A DNA stretch of 64,000 nt from Cantharellus purpuraceus (taxonomy: Eukaryota > Basidiomycota > Agaricomycetes > Cantharellales > Hydnaceae): positions 620,001 through 684,000 of the forward strand of contig JALBUN010000001.1 of assembly GCA_025174535.1 (NCBI GenBank), read 5' to 3'. The translations under genes and the position numbers were made by a program. Below the pieces are notes generated by a model, which did no database searches, was not told where the DNA came from, and saw nothing but the letters and a program-made list of their open reading frames with translations. Below, piece by piece: positions 11,633 to 23,920 of this stretch (position 1 is its first letter; each line of letters starts with the position of its first letter).

Positions 11633-14600
11633 TTATTTCGGGCCGAAGTCTACCTGCACCATCTGCCGCGGGTTGGGAGTGTGCGGGAGGAATGCATTCA
11701 GAATGTTAACGGTATTTGCGAATGCTGGGTCTCCTGACAGGCGTGCTATGGCCTGTCTGATACTGTGGGACAGGATAGTGAACAGCCTGTGCGAAGATAT
11801 GGAAACATAAACAAACCTCTCTGGACCAGCTTTCACAACTGGGCACACCCTCGCCAGATGCAAAGGTCCTCCACAAATGATGCAAGGTATTGCCATGGGA
11901 TCTACTCTCTTCGTTTTCTTGTTGGGTGTAGAATTACTAGAGGGCGCAGACCGTTTTAGTGTATCATCGTGTTTGGCTGCGTGCGTTTTGTGGGACAACT
12001 CAGGACCACCATGAGACACAAGAATACTGGGTTGTCCTTTTGTGAAGTGAGAAAGTCCACGTAAGGCCAGATGAGCGTCGATCGCTTGTATCGCAGTACG
12101 GCGATCCTCGATAGACTCCCTCGACTCGGTTATCAGCATTAATCTGTAGTCTACTAGATTGGAGGGGTTCTGTGTCATGAAGCATAGGCCTGGGCCATGA
12201 CTACGTTTACAGAGACCACACGGGTGTTCCTCGTCTAGTTCGTCTGGCGTATAGCTTCGTTGGTTGTTGATGACGGCTAAGGCAGGCTTGTATCCTGGTC
12301 GAGGCATCTCCGGAACTAGTGCGGTTTTTGCAGGTTTCGATGATACAAGAGAAGCGTGTGGATCTAGAGTTCGAGTCCGCTTTTTACGAGATTGAGAATC
12401 CATCTCATCATCTGATAGAAGAGAGGCCGTCCCTGTAGCGGGTCCTGATCCACCTTCATCGCTGCCTACGTCTGATGCGTTATATTCAACATCAGATTCA
12501 CCAGAAGTGCTCTTCCTCTTTTTGGTTTTAGACTTTGGTGGGGAGGCGTCGTCATAGTAGTAGTTCTGTAAGAAGAGTATGTTCAATTGATATTAGAGAA
12601 AGTGTTTGGTATTCTGGGGTACCTGTGCGACAGCTGCTCGCCTCTTGGCGCCACGACCAGTGACCTCGGCAGCTTTTGCTTTTGCCTTCTCTGCAGCAGC
12701 GCGAGCGATGACGTCGCCCCAGAATCCATCATCTTGCATATCAGCTGGTGCGTCCTCCGCTACTTCCTCCATGGTGTCTTTTTCCACGACCCAAAGTTTG
12801 GCAAATCCGAACGATGAACCTGTGGCCTCCTGTACGTTGTCGCCTTCTTTTTCAGTTCGCGTAATCAGGCTCTCGATGTCTCCCTCGGAGTCTATGAAAG
12901 AGTAAGTCGTATGCTAAGACGAGGGTGGTGTTACCAACAAATGATATCATTTGTCTCTGCATCCTCAAATACAGCTTTCGCGCCAAAGGTTAGAATCGAC
13001 TGTACATCATCTGTCGCGTCTTCATCATCCATCTTCTGTACAATGAGATGGTCAAGTGCGAGTTTTTTTTTGCCGGTCTGTACAATGCGTTCTGGACATG
13101 CGTACGATCAGCAATCTGCTAGAAATAACATCAAATTGGCTTGAATCACCTTCGGCTGCCCCCTTTACCATGAGTTTGAAGACCAGCACAGTCTTGGTTT
13201 GTCCATATCGGTGTGCACGAGAAATGGCCTTGTAATAGAGCCTCAGTATAAAATACGAGATAATACTCTAAGACTTAAACCTGTAGATCTTGGTGTGGGT
13301 TGAAATCCGGATCGAAGATTATAACTGTATCCGCAGACCATAAATTGATGCCGACACCTCCTGCTCTTGTGGAAAGTAAGTAGATAAAAATGTCTGAGCC
13401 AGGGCGGTTAAATGCATCCATATCCTTTTGTCGTTGAGCTTGCGGGGTGTTACCATCCTTCATATCAAGTGACTTAGCCACGCGTCAGCCGAACAGATAG
13501 AACACATACAAGACGCAAAAACCTGTGTCCTTCTCCAACTAAAAAGTCCTCGATGATATCTAAAGCTATAACGAACTACAAATAATATGAGATCTCAAGG
13601 TATGATACAATTAAACAACTCTATAAGGACAGACCTGACTGAATAGAAGTACTCTATGGCCTCTGGCTCTCAGTTTCGGCAACATTATGTGAAGTAAACG
13701 CAGTTTGGCGCTGGCGTCCATCAGGTTCTTGTGTACTGTTTGTGGAGTTAGGTCTGAGCCAGAAGGTTCTAGCTCACGAGAAACGAGATAGGGATGTTGG
13801 AGGCACCTAGCCCAAACCGTAGGTATCATAAGCAAGAAACAGAGTTGAAGACATACTTTCGAAGTTGCATCAATAAATTATTGAGATTAGACTTTTTCAC
13901 CGCAGTGTTTACTTGAGATGACGGTCGAGACAAGCTGCCGAGGATCTCCATATTCTGACCTATCAAAATGTTGGACGCTATTCGGGATCTGTTACTTTGA
14001 ATTCACTTAGCAACGACTTGTATACTTCTTTTTGGATGACAGTCATAGAGACAGGAACAATAACCTCATTCTGCAGCAACCTTTAAGATTATCTTGCATT
14101 TGAGGAAGAGTATGCTAACCTTTGGGGGTAGCTTGAGCACGTCACTGGATGCACGTCAATGGACAGAGTGGCTGGTACATTCAACTTGCTTACGCTTTCG
14201 TTCTGCGAAGAAAATAAGGTTTCAAAGCCTGGGAGCACAAATCATGAACGATCGTGGAAAACATTATGGGAAAAACATGATACCTCATGAAGTTCTTGTA
14301 AAAGTTCCTCTGACAAATTCTCGTATTTCTTCACCAGTGCAGCTAGATTATTCCATTTCTTGGGGTCTAGAAAATTCATGAGATTGAATAGCTCCCGAAT
14401 ATTATTGTTGAGAGGTGTCTAAGGGGTCACACTTCATTGCGGAAAAAGTCATATAGCACGCCATGCTTACCCCAGTCATAAGGATACGGTGGATCGCATT
14501 CAACTCATTCAAGCGCTTGAATAACAAACTAGAGTCGCTTTTCACTGCGTATTATGAGAGCTATATGTCAATTAGGTGGTAGGAAGGAGGTTGTACGCAC

Positions 14601-17600
14601 ACCGTTGACCCTCGTCAATGATTAGGAGTTCCCATCTAGGGACCACCTTGAATATTGGTGTGAAGTCTTTCCCAATCAATGTCTCATAGGTCGTCACAAG
14701 GACATGGAGTTTGAGGTTGGTGAAATTTCGTGGTACAGACTTATGATATAATTCATAATTCCGAATCACATCGCGAGACTTGGCTTCTCCGTTAAAAGGA
14801 ACGACGCGGAGCCTAGGAGCCCAACGATTGAATTCACGAAGCCAATTGGTGATGGTTGAATTTGGCACGACAATCAACACGGGATAGGCTTTACACTTTT
14901 CCACAAGATGCCCAATCAAACATGCGATTTGAACTGTTTTACCCTAAATAAGAGACGCTGGTCAATGGGATGCACCTTAAAGGGGCCTTGTTGCTCACAA
15001 GACCCATTTCATCAGCCAGAATGGATGGCTGGTGTAGCCACCAGTTTCGGAAGAGCCAATTTAAGCCGCTGAGCTGTATAAGGTGAAGTATCAGTAGCGG
15101 CCTCAGGGTGCCAATGCACTTCATACTTGGAAATCCATCAATTTTCCCTCTTGACCCAAGTCAGGATCGGACTTGAGCGTAAGTCTCCGGTCAAATGGCG
15201 CCTTGCTTCGGTTATCGAACTCTAGGGCTTGCTTTTTGTCTTTCCTGGGGACAAAGACTGTACGAGAATAGGAGAAGTGATGGAGAGCGTGCTGAAACGC
15301 TTTATATCCTGCATCAGAAGGGTATGGAGGAGAGTCCCATGTAGCTATGAAACGGCAAGTTGCTATTGATCAACACCAACTGAAAGAATGAACGTACACT
15401 CCTCATAAGGCAGGTCAGCCCATTTGATGAATGCCCAGACGACGAGTTCCGCATGTTCAGAGCCAAAAGTATCTCCAGTGCGATGTTCCCATTGGTCTAC
15501 AGTTTCCTGGCGCTCTTCACTGGGTTCTTCGCCTCGTTCAAATACTGCAGCGAGTTCCGCCTTTTCCTTGGTACCATCTGTATCCTCTATATCCATGTCC
15601 TCTTCGTCGTCACTTTCTATGCGCTTCCGCTTTCCTGTTCTACTTGTTCGGCGTGCCGCGATTTTCTTCTGCTTTTGTGATCGTTTGCGTCTCGCAGGAA
15701 CCCAAAGGCGAACATCGAGCACACGATCAATGGTACGCCATGCAAGAGGAATCCTACTCTCGGCATCGGGGAGCGGTGAGGGTGGACCTTGTGCCTCGTC
15801 AGATGCCAGCTGTATGGACGAATCACGAGATTTGTCCAGGGAAATCAAGAACGAAGGATCAGATTCCTTCGTTGTGTCTGTCACGACCGGCGTATCTTGA
15901 ACATCGCCACCTTCGCTATCCTCTACTCTGTGTAGAAGTTGCACTTTGGGGCCCGAAACCAAAAAATTCTTGAGCTTTGTTGCGTAAATAGAGGCCAACC
16001 ACATGTGTGGAACCCACTGAAGACGACGATAGCTCCTTCCAATCCACTTGACGAGGTACTCCCGCGGCAAGTGTGCCTTGTGATCTGGTACATAACTAGG
16101 CTGTTGATGTGATTCCACTGCGTCTGAGGGGTATGGCCGCCATGCAAGAATTTTATCTAGTGTATAAACGTATGAGATGCATTCGGTGCATTCCCAGTCA
16201 TATGTTGTTTGGTAGTAGTGAGCTAGCTCTGCCGGGGTCAAATCCAGTCTTGAGTCGGGTTGGGGAAGATGGGCATAATGTGCAGGACGTCTGCAAGTTT
16301 TGCAACGGAACAGCAATTCCGAGGCGTCGCCGAAAGGTGGTATCGGGATGCTTGAAGTCTCTTGCTTTTCGATGTCGCTGGAAATAATGTGACTTGAAAC
16401 AGCTGCGTCAAGTTCGGAATTAATAGCCAAGGGGGTTGTGGGGCCTCGCTTGTCTTCCCCAAGCATAGCCTTAGCCGAGGTGACTTCTGAGCTGTGTGTT
16501 TGCGCTTTCTCCTCAGCTCCATCTTTCTTCGGGGGCAATGGCTCTGCGAGAACAGCCATTTCGTGGCAATACATGCAGATCCCACCTTTCATGCATGCAT
16601 CGCAGATGAACTCTGTCGTATCATATGCCTCAAGTGTTTCCCTGTTCCGTGGCAACAGACCAGCAGCCTCAGCTTCTTTGTCCTTTTCGCGAGCAGCCTT
16701 AATGATCTCGTTGTGTTGGCTGCGTCTGAGACAACACCAGTGTGCTGCAACGCAGCACTTCAGGCTAGGGGACTGTTGTATCAGCGACGTAAACCATTCG
16801 TAATGTATTTTCAATATACGCACCACCGCACCCAACCCCCAAGTCGTAAGTATTGCTGCTCTTCGTTCACATCCTCCTCGAAATCATCATTCTGGTTAGA
16901 TTTCTTTCGTGATTTTGACTTCCTCCCTCGCGTGTAGTACTCCATAAGAAGCTTGTGCGCAGGTGGCTTTTGACACCTCTCACATGTGTTTCGGTGAGCA
17001 TGAAGTGAGTTCATTTCATGATCAGAGTCGTCGTCCGAGAGGTCAGCAACAAGACGTATGTTACCGTAAGCAGGGCGGGAAAGACGACCTCGTACAGCCT
17101 TCTTTGGAGGCACCTTTACGTCCTCTTCAGAGGTGGTCTGAAAGTCATCTTCCTCTTCTGAATCTGTGTACCCATGATCGCTGGTGCTGCGAGTATTATG
17201 CCTCTGGGAATTTAAACGTGTCTTCTTGGGGCTCAAAGACGCGTCGCGATAGTTTACTTTAGTACCTACAGTAGTGGCCCTGGTGCTGCGACGCGTAGGC
17301 TCTACCTGTTTGAGTTTGAAGTTCACCGCGTAGGCATCCTCATCGCTCAGGCTGTCATAATCACCCTGAGAATCGTTGGCTTCCTCGTCCGACGAAACAA
17401 TCACAAAGGTGGTACCGCGCTTTGCAGCTCGGGATGGGGCAGATCGTGTAGACCGGTGATTCATTCGATGGTACTTAGCAGGGATGGTAATTGTCGTTCT
17501 GACACGATCCCTTGGATGGACTTGTGATGACTTCTCGTCAAAATGGTCTAAAGTGCCTAACTCTTTGCTTTCATCTGCTTCCCACGAATTAGACACGTCC

Positions 17601-18065
17601 CAATCAAAGGGGAAGGCAAGAAGCTTACTGTATGCTTCAACAAGCTTAGGATATAGGCCGTTAAACGGTTTCGCGAGATGCTGCGTGTTCAAAACGTGTA
17701 TATTAATCATTTAAGTAGTTATTTAGTTGGCTTACTCTATGTATCACATCATTCTCGTGAGCAACCCAATAAAAGTGGTCAGTACCGATACGAATCTCTC
17801 CGACAACCTTGACTGGCGTCTCATCCTCGTCGCTTGAATAAGGGGTTGGATACGTGTCAAGCTGTAAAGTCCTGTACTTGAGTTTCTCATCGGGGTCAAT
17901 GACTGGTGGGGAAATCCAGAAAACACGCTCTGGGGTCGCGGTGAGCTCGTCCGCTGGTGGTATACTGGGAAGATGGGAGTCAACGACGGGGATATTCGGC
18001 ATAGGGGGGCCGGGACTGAATGATACGGGAGACAAGTGGTCAACGTTGACGAGTGCATCTGACAT
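11633..18065 (-). CDS. Mi-2/CHD-type chromatin remodeller with PHD-like finger (Mit1-like)
   Basis: A large ATP-dependent nucleosome remodeller, estimated at about 1,700 residues over many small exons. Order from the N-terminus: [16 protein letters not shown]; an acidic/basic linker; a PHD/FYVE-like zinc region with [39 protein letters not shown] and [13 protein letters not shown]; a chromodomain [18 protein letters not shown]; and a second chromo-like [16 protein letters not shown]. The SNF2 motor comes next: ADEMGLGKT (an intron splits it after GL), [22 protein letters not shown] (motif II), [33 protein letters not shown] and [12 protein letters not shown]. The C-terminus has acidic [17 protein letters not shown] and two Cys/His clusters, [13 protein letters not shown] and [14 protein letters not shown]. 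This layout matches fission-yeast Mit1, the remodeller of the SHREC heterochromatin-silencing complex, better than CHD1. The start at 18065 (MSDAL) is preferred to the Met 30 bases upstream. Confidence 0.87.
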
Positions 18066-18794
18066 GGTGCAGAGTGCCACAAAAGCACGCCGCACTCCAC
18101 GAGTTTAAGTAGACGCCACGGGAGGCGAATAGAAACGGAGTTCGAAAATGAATTATTAAACTTGTAACACATGCCTAAATGACACCATACAGTGGTAAAC
18201 CACTAATGTTCCTGACATCTATACTCAACCCCACCTGTGTAAGATTATAGGCTTAGATGTACCTTACAAGAGCAAGTTTGTTAGGGCTTTGTTACTGCTG
18301 TATTATCTCTGACTGAACCTCTGATAATCAAATTGCTCCTACTGGTGGATATTTTTACCACTTTTTCACATGACTCACTCTCCTATTGTGACATAATGCA
18401 CATCATTGGTAATTTCCCTGTCAGGGTTTCCCCTCCAACCTGTTATTATGGTGTTCTTACTTTGCACTTCTAGTGCAATCTGAACTCAACCAATGTACTG
18501 TATATATCTAGTTGTTCAGTATTTCACTAGGTGTGTGCAGGTGTGTTAGGCAGAAAACACCTTGGAAAATTTCCTATGTGAATCCTGATGCAGAAGATCA
18601 GTGGAAGTTGTTTGTCAGGGTTCATATGACTCAGTTTCTATTTTTAGTACCTTTCTTATCACCCCTATCAGCACAGCCTGTTAGGGTGCACTCTCCTATC
18701 TCTCTCCTATCTCTCCCCTATTGTTCCCCTATCTTGGTTCCTCTATTCCTTGTGTTATCTAGTATAAGGACCTTGCCTGGTGCAGCATGGTTTC
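18066..18794. other. Unassigned spacer at the edge of the repeat cluster
   Basis: About 730 bp between the Mit1-like start codon and the first X LTR. It should contain the Mit1-like promoter. The part from about 18650 to 18770 is pyrimidine-rich with repeated CTCCTATCT/CCCCTAT blocks, somewhat like the reverse complement of the left part of LTR Z (32970-33060). It may be a decayed LTR, but I could not define ends. Confidence 0.35.
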
Positions 18795-19124
18795 TGTATG
18801 GGAACCACCTTTTCCCTATCAAATCCTATTTATGCAGCACCAATGTGCTATACTTTGCTTTTCCATTCCTAAATATCAGCATATATTTGGTGCTTGTACC
18901 CGGAATGGACTTATTCAAATATTCTCTATTTTTCTTTCTGGGAATATTCCATGCAGAACTCGGCCCAGAATGATTTATTTCTGCTGTGCTACAGTTGTGG
19001 ACCCATAGGTGCCCACAAACCTTCACACAGCCAGCTCTCCACCTTTGGACCAGGCATTCAGCCTGAATTCAAGCTCAGATGTCTCTGATCAATAAATATT
19101 CTCTAACTTGACAACCACAGCCTC

Positions 19125-19723
19125 TGTTACGCACTAGGTCCGATTGGGGGTCAGAGATTGGGTTGGAGGTTGGGTTGGAGGTTGGGTTGGAGGTTGGGTT
19201 GGAGGTTGGGTTGGAGGTTGGGTTGGAGGTTGGGTTGGAGGTTGGGTTGGAGGTTGGGTCGGAGTCGGAGTACGTCGTGGGGGTCGGAACGGACTTGGCT
19301 TCAGCTTATGTGCTGCACCCTCACTAATACCGGTGTCTGAGATTTTGGAGACGGAGTACAACTTAGAGAGTTAGGATCAGACTTAGGAGCTAGGCATGAT
19401 TCGATATTCGAACTGGGGAATGAAGTCCCCAGTCAGGCAACTTAAATACATATTTGAAATCTAATAATAATTACTCTGGTGATGGGTCTCCGAGGCCGAC
19501 GGCCTTACGTGAGTATGTCTGAGTCCGACGGGGATGGATGTCCGGGTTCCTATGGTGATGCTGATGCATCAATCGGAACCAGAGACGGATGGGCGGAATC
19601 AGCGGTGACAATTGGACAGGTAATGGAGACGTAGCGGTTTCCAAATGGAGTATAGATTTCATATGTGCGGGGATCTGAGGGGATCGGACAGGGATCTGGG
19701 TGTTAATGAATATAGTCATAACA
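19125..19723 (-). mobile_element. Y solo LTR 1 (599 bp), target duplication GCCTC
   Basis: Plus strand starts TGTTACGCACTAGG and ends GAATATAGTCATAACA. GCCTC stands at 19120-19124 and again at 19724-19728; the uninterrupted X copy at about 28240 has GCCTC once. This is a clean solo LTR, sense on the minus strand. It is the longest Y LTR because of an expanded 12-bp tandem repeat. Confidence 0.93.
19155..19260 (+). repeat. 12-bp minisatellite inside a Y LTR
   Basis: About eight head-to-tail copies of GGTTGGGTTGGA (phase arbitrary). The same unit occurs about four times in the LTR at 38065-38627 (reverse strand, near 38541-38600) and once or twice, degenerate, in the other Y LTRs. Translation of it gives a TQPP repeat that is not a gene. 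Confidence 0.9.
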
Positions 19724-19924
19724 GCCTCTCAGGGCACTATTTTCCATGGAGATCATCACCTGAGATGAGGCTATCCATGGCTGTCCAAACCAGTGCAGAA
19801 AACAGGGTGGACACCCTTCTTTTTGCCTGATCAGTGCCTAGCTCAGGGATCAGATCAGCTGATTGCCTTGGAATATTCTACCCCTTTCCATAACATTCTA
19901 GCTGTTTCCTTCTATTATTAGATA

Positions 19925-19937
19925 GAACTTTCCAGAA
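19925..19937 (+). promoter_or_regulatory. Heat-shock-element-like triplet in LTR X copy 1 (distal)
   Basis: GAA-ct-TTC-ca-GAA: three inverted 5-bp units with exact spacing, as in an HSF binding site. The same sequence is at 28459-28471 in copy 2. Confidence 0.55.
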
Positions 19938-20058
19938 CCATTATTCAGCTCCTGATCAGTGTTAATGCTGTGATCAGATCCTGTGATTGGCTTGGAATAT
20001 TCTACCCCTTTCTTCCACCTTCCACAACCTTCCAGTAGCTTCCATCTATTAATAGGTA

Positions 20059-20071
20059 GAATATTCCAGAA
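20059..20071 (+). promoter_or_regulatory. Heat-shock-element-like triplet in LTR X copy 1 (proximal)
   Basis: GAA-ta-TTC-ca-GAA, about 27 bp upstream of the TATATAAG box at 20098-20105. Conserved at 28593-28605, 32317-32329 (reverse) and 35687-35699 (reverse). Confidence 0.6.
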
Positions 20072-20097
20072 CCATTAGTCAGCCCCTGTAAATACAA

Positions 20098-20105
20098 TAT
20101 ATAAG
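20098..20105 (+). promoter_or_regulatory. TATA box of LTR X copy 1
   Basis: TATATAAG, followed by GAGGCCATTCTGCC. Present at the equivalent place in all four X copies (28632-28639 in copy 2). Likely marks the U3/R border of the LTR. Confidence 0.6.
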
Positions 20106-20773
20106 GAGGCCATTCTGCCTCTGAAATAGTAACATATTCAACCTATTCTACCCATCTTCTGCACACCAGTGTGACTAGAGTGACATACAGTGTCATCCTC
20201 TATATCTCAGTAACTGTTGATTACCAGTTCAAGGATCTTTTACAGTTGTGTAACTGTACTTGATTGCACTCGAAGTAGTGATATTCCTGCTTTGGGCGTG
20301 AGTGTAGTATCTGCCTCATGTGACTATGAATCTACAGGGCAAGATTGTCTGTCAATAGTCCTGCCATTAGTGCTCTTGTTTAAGTTACTAGTGTGTACTG
20401 CCTTTGCAGAGCATTAGAAGCTTGAACTCATGTGAAGCGGTTGCTGGACTACTTCACACCTCGCTGTTACCCGCTTCTGAGTGCCACTGGTTGGACGGTT
20501 GGATTCATCCACCTACTTCCTTTAGCCTCTAAGTGCATTCCCCTCTTTTTGGAATATCTGGACCCCTAAGCGTCCATGAACTCTAGACTCTGGAAGTCTT
20601 ATTCATTTCTTGCTGCTAAGAAATGTCTTACTTTTCTGCATATAGTCTGCATTGACCAATACAAGGGATTGTAACCAAAGTACAAACATTAAATCGTTTC
20701 TGGAGTTGTGCTGCAGCAGGGTTTGATATTCTTCTCAGCTGTTCATTCACGGAATTGTGGTGATTTAGAGTTT

Positions 20774-23227
20774 CATTACTAATGCTAATTCTATTATTTC
20801 GCATCATCATTTTATTACAAGTCACAAAAGGAATTACAAGTCTACCCCAAGCTCCGAAGGAATCTCACTCTGCCCCACTTTTCTCCACTCCAAAATGTTA
20901 CAATCAAATTCATTTTCATTTTTTATGTTATACATTGCGTTTCCTTTTTCCCTTCCCCTTGTCTACCTCAGGCTCTGTCTCTGATGCCATCTCCAACTCA
21001 TCATCACTCTCTACATCTGACACCCAATCTTTCTCATCCCCCATATCTGAATCTTCGTCCAAAGGGGCCATGAACTTCCGCAGCTGATGCAACTCAGCTG
21101 TCCGCCAACCCTCCAGAACCTCCTTCTGTTTCATTGTCTTCACCAAGTCCACTAACAACCCCTCCATCCGCCAGAGGTGCTCTGACTGCAGGTTAACCAG
21201 CCGGATAAGCTGACCCACGGTACTGTTGGGTGTAGAGATGCGCCCCATACCTGCTGGTCATTGCCCCTTCCGATCTGACACCGCTACCCCCCAACTGCCA
21301 CAGCACCCGTCTCCGTCCACCACTTTTTGGTCAGATGACCTTCCGATTCTTTCTCTGCCCCTCCTTGTACCACCAGTCAGGGCTTGACGCTCCGACTCTG
21401 GGGATTGAACTTGCCATCAATCCTACACCCTCCTTTCTGACCCTGACAACGATTGCAGGACCGAAGGCAGCAAGTTGGGCCAGTAGGCCACACACACTCC
21501 ACGCCCGCATCATGACACAAGTCACAAATTACACTGGGCCCACCGAATGGCTCCGTCGGAGCCAGAGCCTTGGGTGGTCTGCTCCTTCTCGATGTGGCCT
21601 CCAAGTGCTCCCTCTCCTCCTCCTTGTCCTGCTGTTCTGCCGCCGCCTTCTCCATCTTGCACTTATGAAGCTGGATCGCTGACCTAGCAACACACAGCTC
21701 CTTCTTATGGGTTGCCAACACGCAATTCTCTGCTTTGCACCATATAACCCTCCGATCCGCCTCCCGCTTCTCTGTATCAGCACTCGGGTGCACCTTCAAT
21801 GAAAAAACTGCGACCTTGAGGTTCTTCTTGGTGGTAGCAGCATAGAGCTCCACCCTTTTGCGAGCTTTGACCGCGGCTACCCAAGCCATCTCCTCGTAGC
21901 AATTTGAAGTCAGATCCAGCTCTGCATCCGTCCCAACATCCCCACCTGCCTTGGGCTCTGCATTTGTGTCGAGTTCCATATTGGCATCAGGATCCACCTC
22001 CACCTCTGCCCTCTCCGCCTCCGCCGCATCATCTTCCTCAGCCGCACCCACCGCAAATAATGGCCATGACCACAGGCATAACGGCAAGTTGTTATGACTA
22101 TATTCATTAATGACCAGATCCCCATCTGATTCACTCAGATCCCCGCACATATGAAATCTATACTCCATTTGGAAACCGCCACGTCTCCATTACCTGTCTG
22201 ATTGTCACTGCCAATCCTGCCGATCCGTCTCCAGTTCTGATTGATGCATCAGCATCACCATAGGAACCCGGACATCTGTCCCTGTCGGACTCGGACATAC
22301 TCATGTAAGGCCTTTGGCCTTGGAGACCCATCACCAGAGTAATTATTATTAGATTTCAAATATGTATTTAAGCTGCCCAACTGGGGACTTCATTCCCCAG
22401 TTCAAATATCAAATCACACCTAGTTCCTAAGTCTGATCCTAACTCTGTAAGTTGTACTCTGTCTCCGAAATCTTGGACATTGGTATTAGTGAGGGTGCAG
22501 CACATAAGCTGAAGCCAAGTCCATTCTGACCCCCACGATGTACCCGACTCCTTCTCTGACTCTGACCAAACCTCCGACCCAATCTCCGACCCCCAATTGG
22601 ACCTAGTGCGTAACATGAGTCCACCATAGGGGCAGTTGCCGGATGGGTTGACTCTGTCTGCATAATCGAGATGATGGTGACCTTGGGGGTCCCTGCCCGT
22701 ATTGGCACACTCAGACTCCCCGAGTGACTGATCGCCCCTGCCCTGGTCACCTCCTCCTCTACTTCCATGGCAGCTTCGAGCTCGTGCGCCTGCTCTTCCA
22801 CTTCCTTCAGCCTCACGGCCTCCATCGCAGCCACAAGTTCCTTGACCCTGCAGGCTTGCTCAACCTTTGCTTCTTCCTCCTTCCTTCTCCGTTCTGTCTC
22901 TGCCTCCTCCTTCTGTCTCTGCTCCTCCTCCTCCTCCTTTCATCTCTGCTCCTCCTCCTCCTCCTTCCATCTCCATTCTGCTTCCTCCTCCTCCTTCCAT
23001 CCCCACTCCTCTTCCTCTTCCTTCCATCAGGCCAAGAGCAACTGCTCAAGCTTGGCCACGCTCATGTTTGCCAAAGGGTTCAACATCGTTGAGGATAAGA
23101 CCTCAATCATGCCCCTCCTTTTATATGTCTCCAGACCCCCAGTATAACTCCAACTGCACCCAACTGTCTCACCTATTCAATCCATGGACATGAGGCCTCA
23201 GGGGCTCAGCCTTAAATGGAGAGATAC
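20774..23227 (-). pseudogene. Y antisense ORF, copy A: coiled-coil protein with Zn2Cys6-like array, disrupted
   Basis: On the minus strand the frame starts near 23110 (MIEVLSSTMLNPLANMSVAKLEQLLLA), meets an in-frame TGA, and continues through a Glu/Lys/Arg-rich coiled coil, KELVAAMEAVRLKEVEEQ. It is split by Y solo LTR 2 and resumes with YEEMAWVAAVKARKRVELYA. The cysteine array follows, CDLCHDAGVEC then CLRSCNRCQGQKGGC, spaced CX2CX6CX12CX2CX6C. After SRSVKP there is an in-frame TGA, shared with copy B, then a leucine-rich tail (TVGQLIRLVNLQSEHLWRMEG) ending at 20928. It lies antisense to the Y gag-pol direction, next to the 3' LTR at 23228. Role unknown; the array resembles fungal zinc-cluster DNA-binding domains. 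Confidence 0.6.
22090..22615 (+). mobile_element. Y solo LTR 2 inside antisense ORF copy A
   Basis: Starts TGTTATGACTATATTC and ends GTGCGTAACA, 526 bp. The intact paralogue at 37443-37460 reads ACGGCGAGTCCACC. Here the flanks are CAAGT on the left and TGAGT on the right, each one CpG transition away from CGAGT. It is therefore an old solo-LTR insertion whose target duplication has decayed. Confidence 0.88.
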
Positions 23228-23742
23228 TGTTATGACTATATTCATTAATGCCCAGATCCCCATCCGATCCACTCAGATCCCTGCACATATGAAATCTATA
23301 CTCCATTTGGGAACCGTCATGTCTCCATTTACCTGTCCAATGGTCACCACCGAATCTTGCCCATCCGTCTCCGGTTCCAATTGATGCATCAGCATCACCA
23401 TAGGAACCTGGACATCTGTCCCCGTCAGACTCAGACATACTCATGTAAGGCTGTCAGCCTCAGAGACCCATCACTGGAGTAATTATTAGATTTCAAATAT
23501 GTATTTAAGCTGCTCGACTGGGGACTTCATTCCCCAGTTCGAATATCAAATCACACCTAGTTCCTAAGTCTGATCCTAACTATCTAAGTCGTACTCCATC
23601 TCCGAAATCTCGGACACTGGTATTAGTGAGGGCACAGCACATAAGCTGAAGCCAAGTCCGTTCCAACCCCCATGACATACCCTGACTCCAACCCAACCTC
23701 CGACCCAATCTCTGATCCCCGATTCAGACCCAGTGCATAACA
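23228..23742 (+). mobile_element. Y LTR 3, 3' LTR of Y copy A
   Basis: 515 bp, TGTTATGAC... to ...GTGCATAACA. The internal junction (GGAGAGATAC then TGTTATG) is identical to that at 38065 in Y copy B, but the outer flank (ACGAC) differs. It is therefore the 3' LTR of a Y element whose left part is lost next to X copy 1. Confidence 0.85.
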
Positions 23743-23920
23743 ACGACTGAGAGCCATGGAACCATATGAACAAGATGACCATATGGACACCGACTTGTTG
23801 GAACAGCTTCATAAGGACCTGTATGATTAAGAAGTATTGAATGAGATCATGTCTCATTCAAAAAGGGGAGGGTGTAAGTACCCAGGGTACTTACTTACTA
23901 TAGTATGTAGTTATATAGTT

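Larger units (their letters stand above)
18795..20773 (+). mobile_element. LTR X copy 1, truncated at its 3' end and split by a Y solo LTR
   Basis: Begins TGTATGGGAACCACC and matches X copy 2 (27907-29338) until GATTTAGAGTTT at 20773, where the last 34 bp of the LTR are missing. It is interrupted at 19125-19723 by a Y solo LTR. Without that insert it is about 1.38 kb; a 20-bp indel near 19860 explains most of the remaining difference from 1432 bp. Flank at left is GTTTC; no right flank survives. Contains heat-shock-like elements and a TATA box (listed separately). The short ORFs inside are repeated in all copies and have no domain. Confidence 0.85.

Noticed and set aside
15424..15973. Plus-strand frames of 158 and 180 residues
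   Set aside because: They lie antisense inside the conserved chromodomain part of the Mit1-like gene.
19155..19260. CRISPR-like array
   Set aside because: Uniform 12-bp tandem units without spacers; eukaryotic context.
19134..19361. Open frames coding TQPP or GGWVGGWV repeats
   Set aside because: Translation of the 12-bp minisatellite in an LTR; open on both strands only because of the repeat.
22090..22615. LTR 2 as the 5' or 3' LTR of Y copy A
   Set aside because: Comparison with copy B shows it interrupts the antisense ORF at CGAGT and is flanked by decayed duplications, so it is an independent solo insertion.
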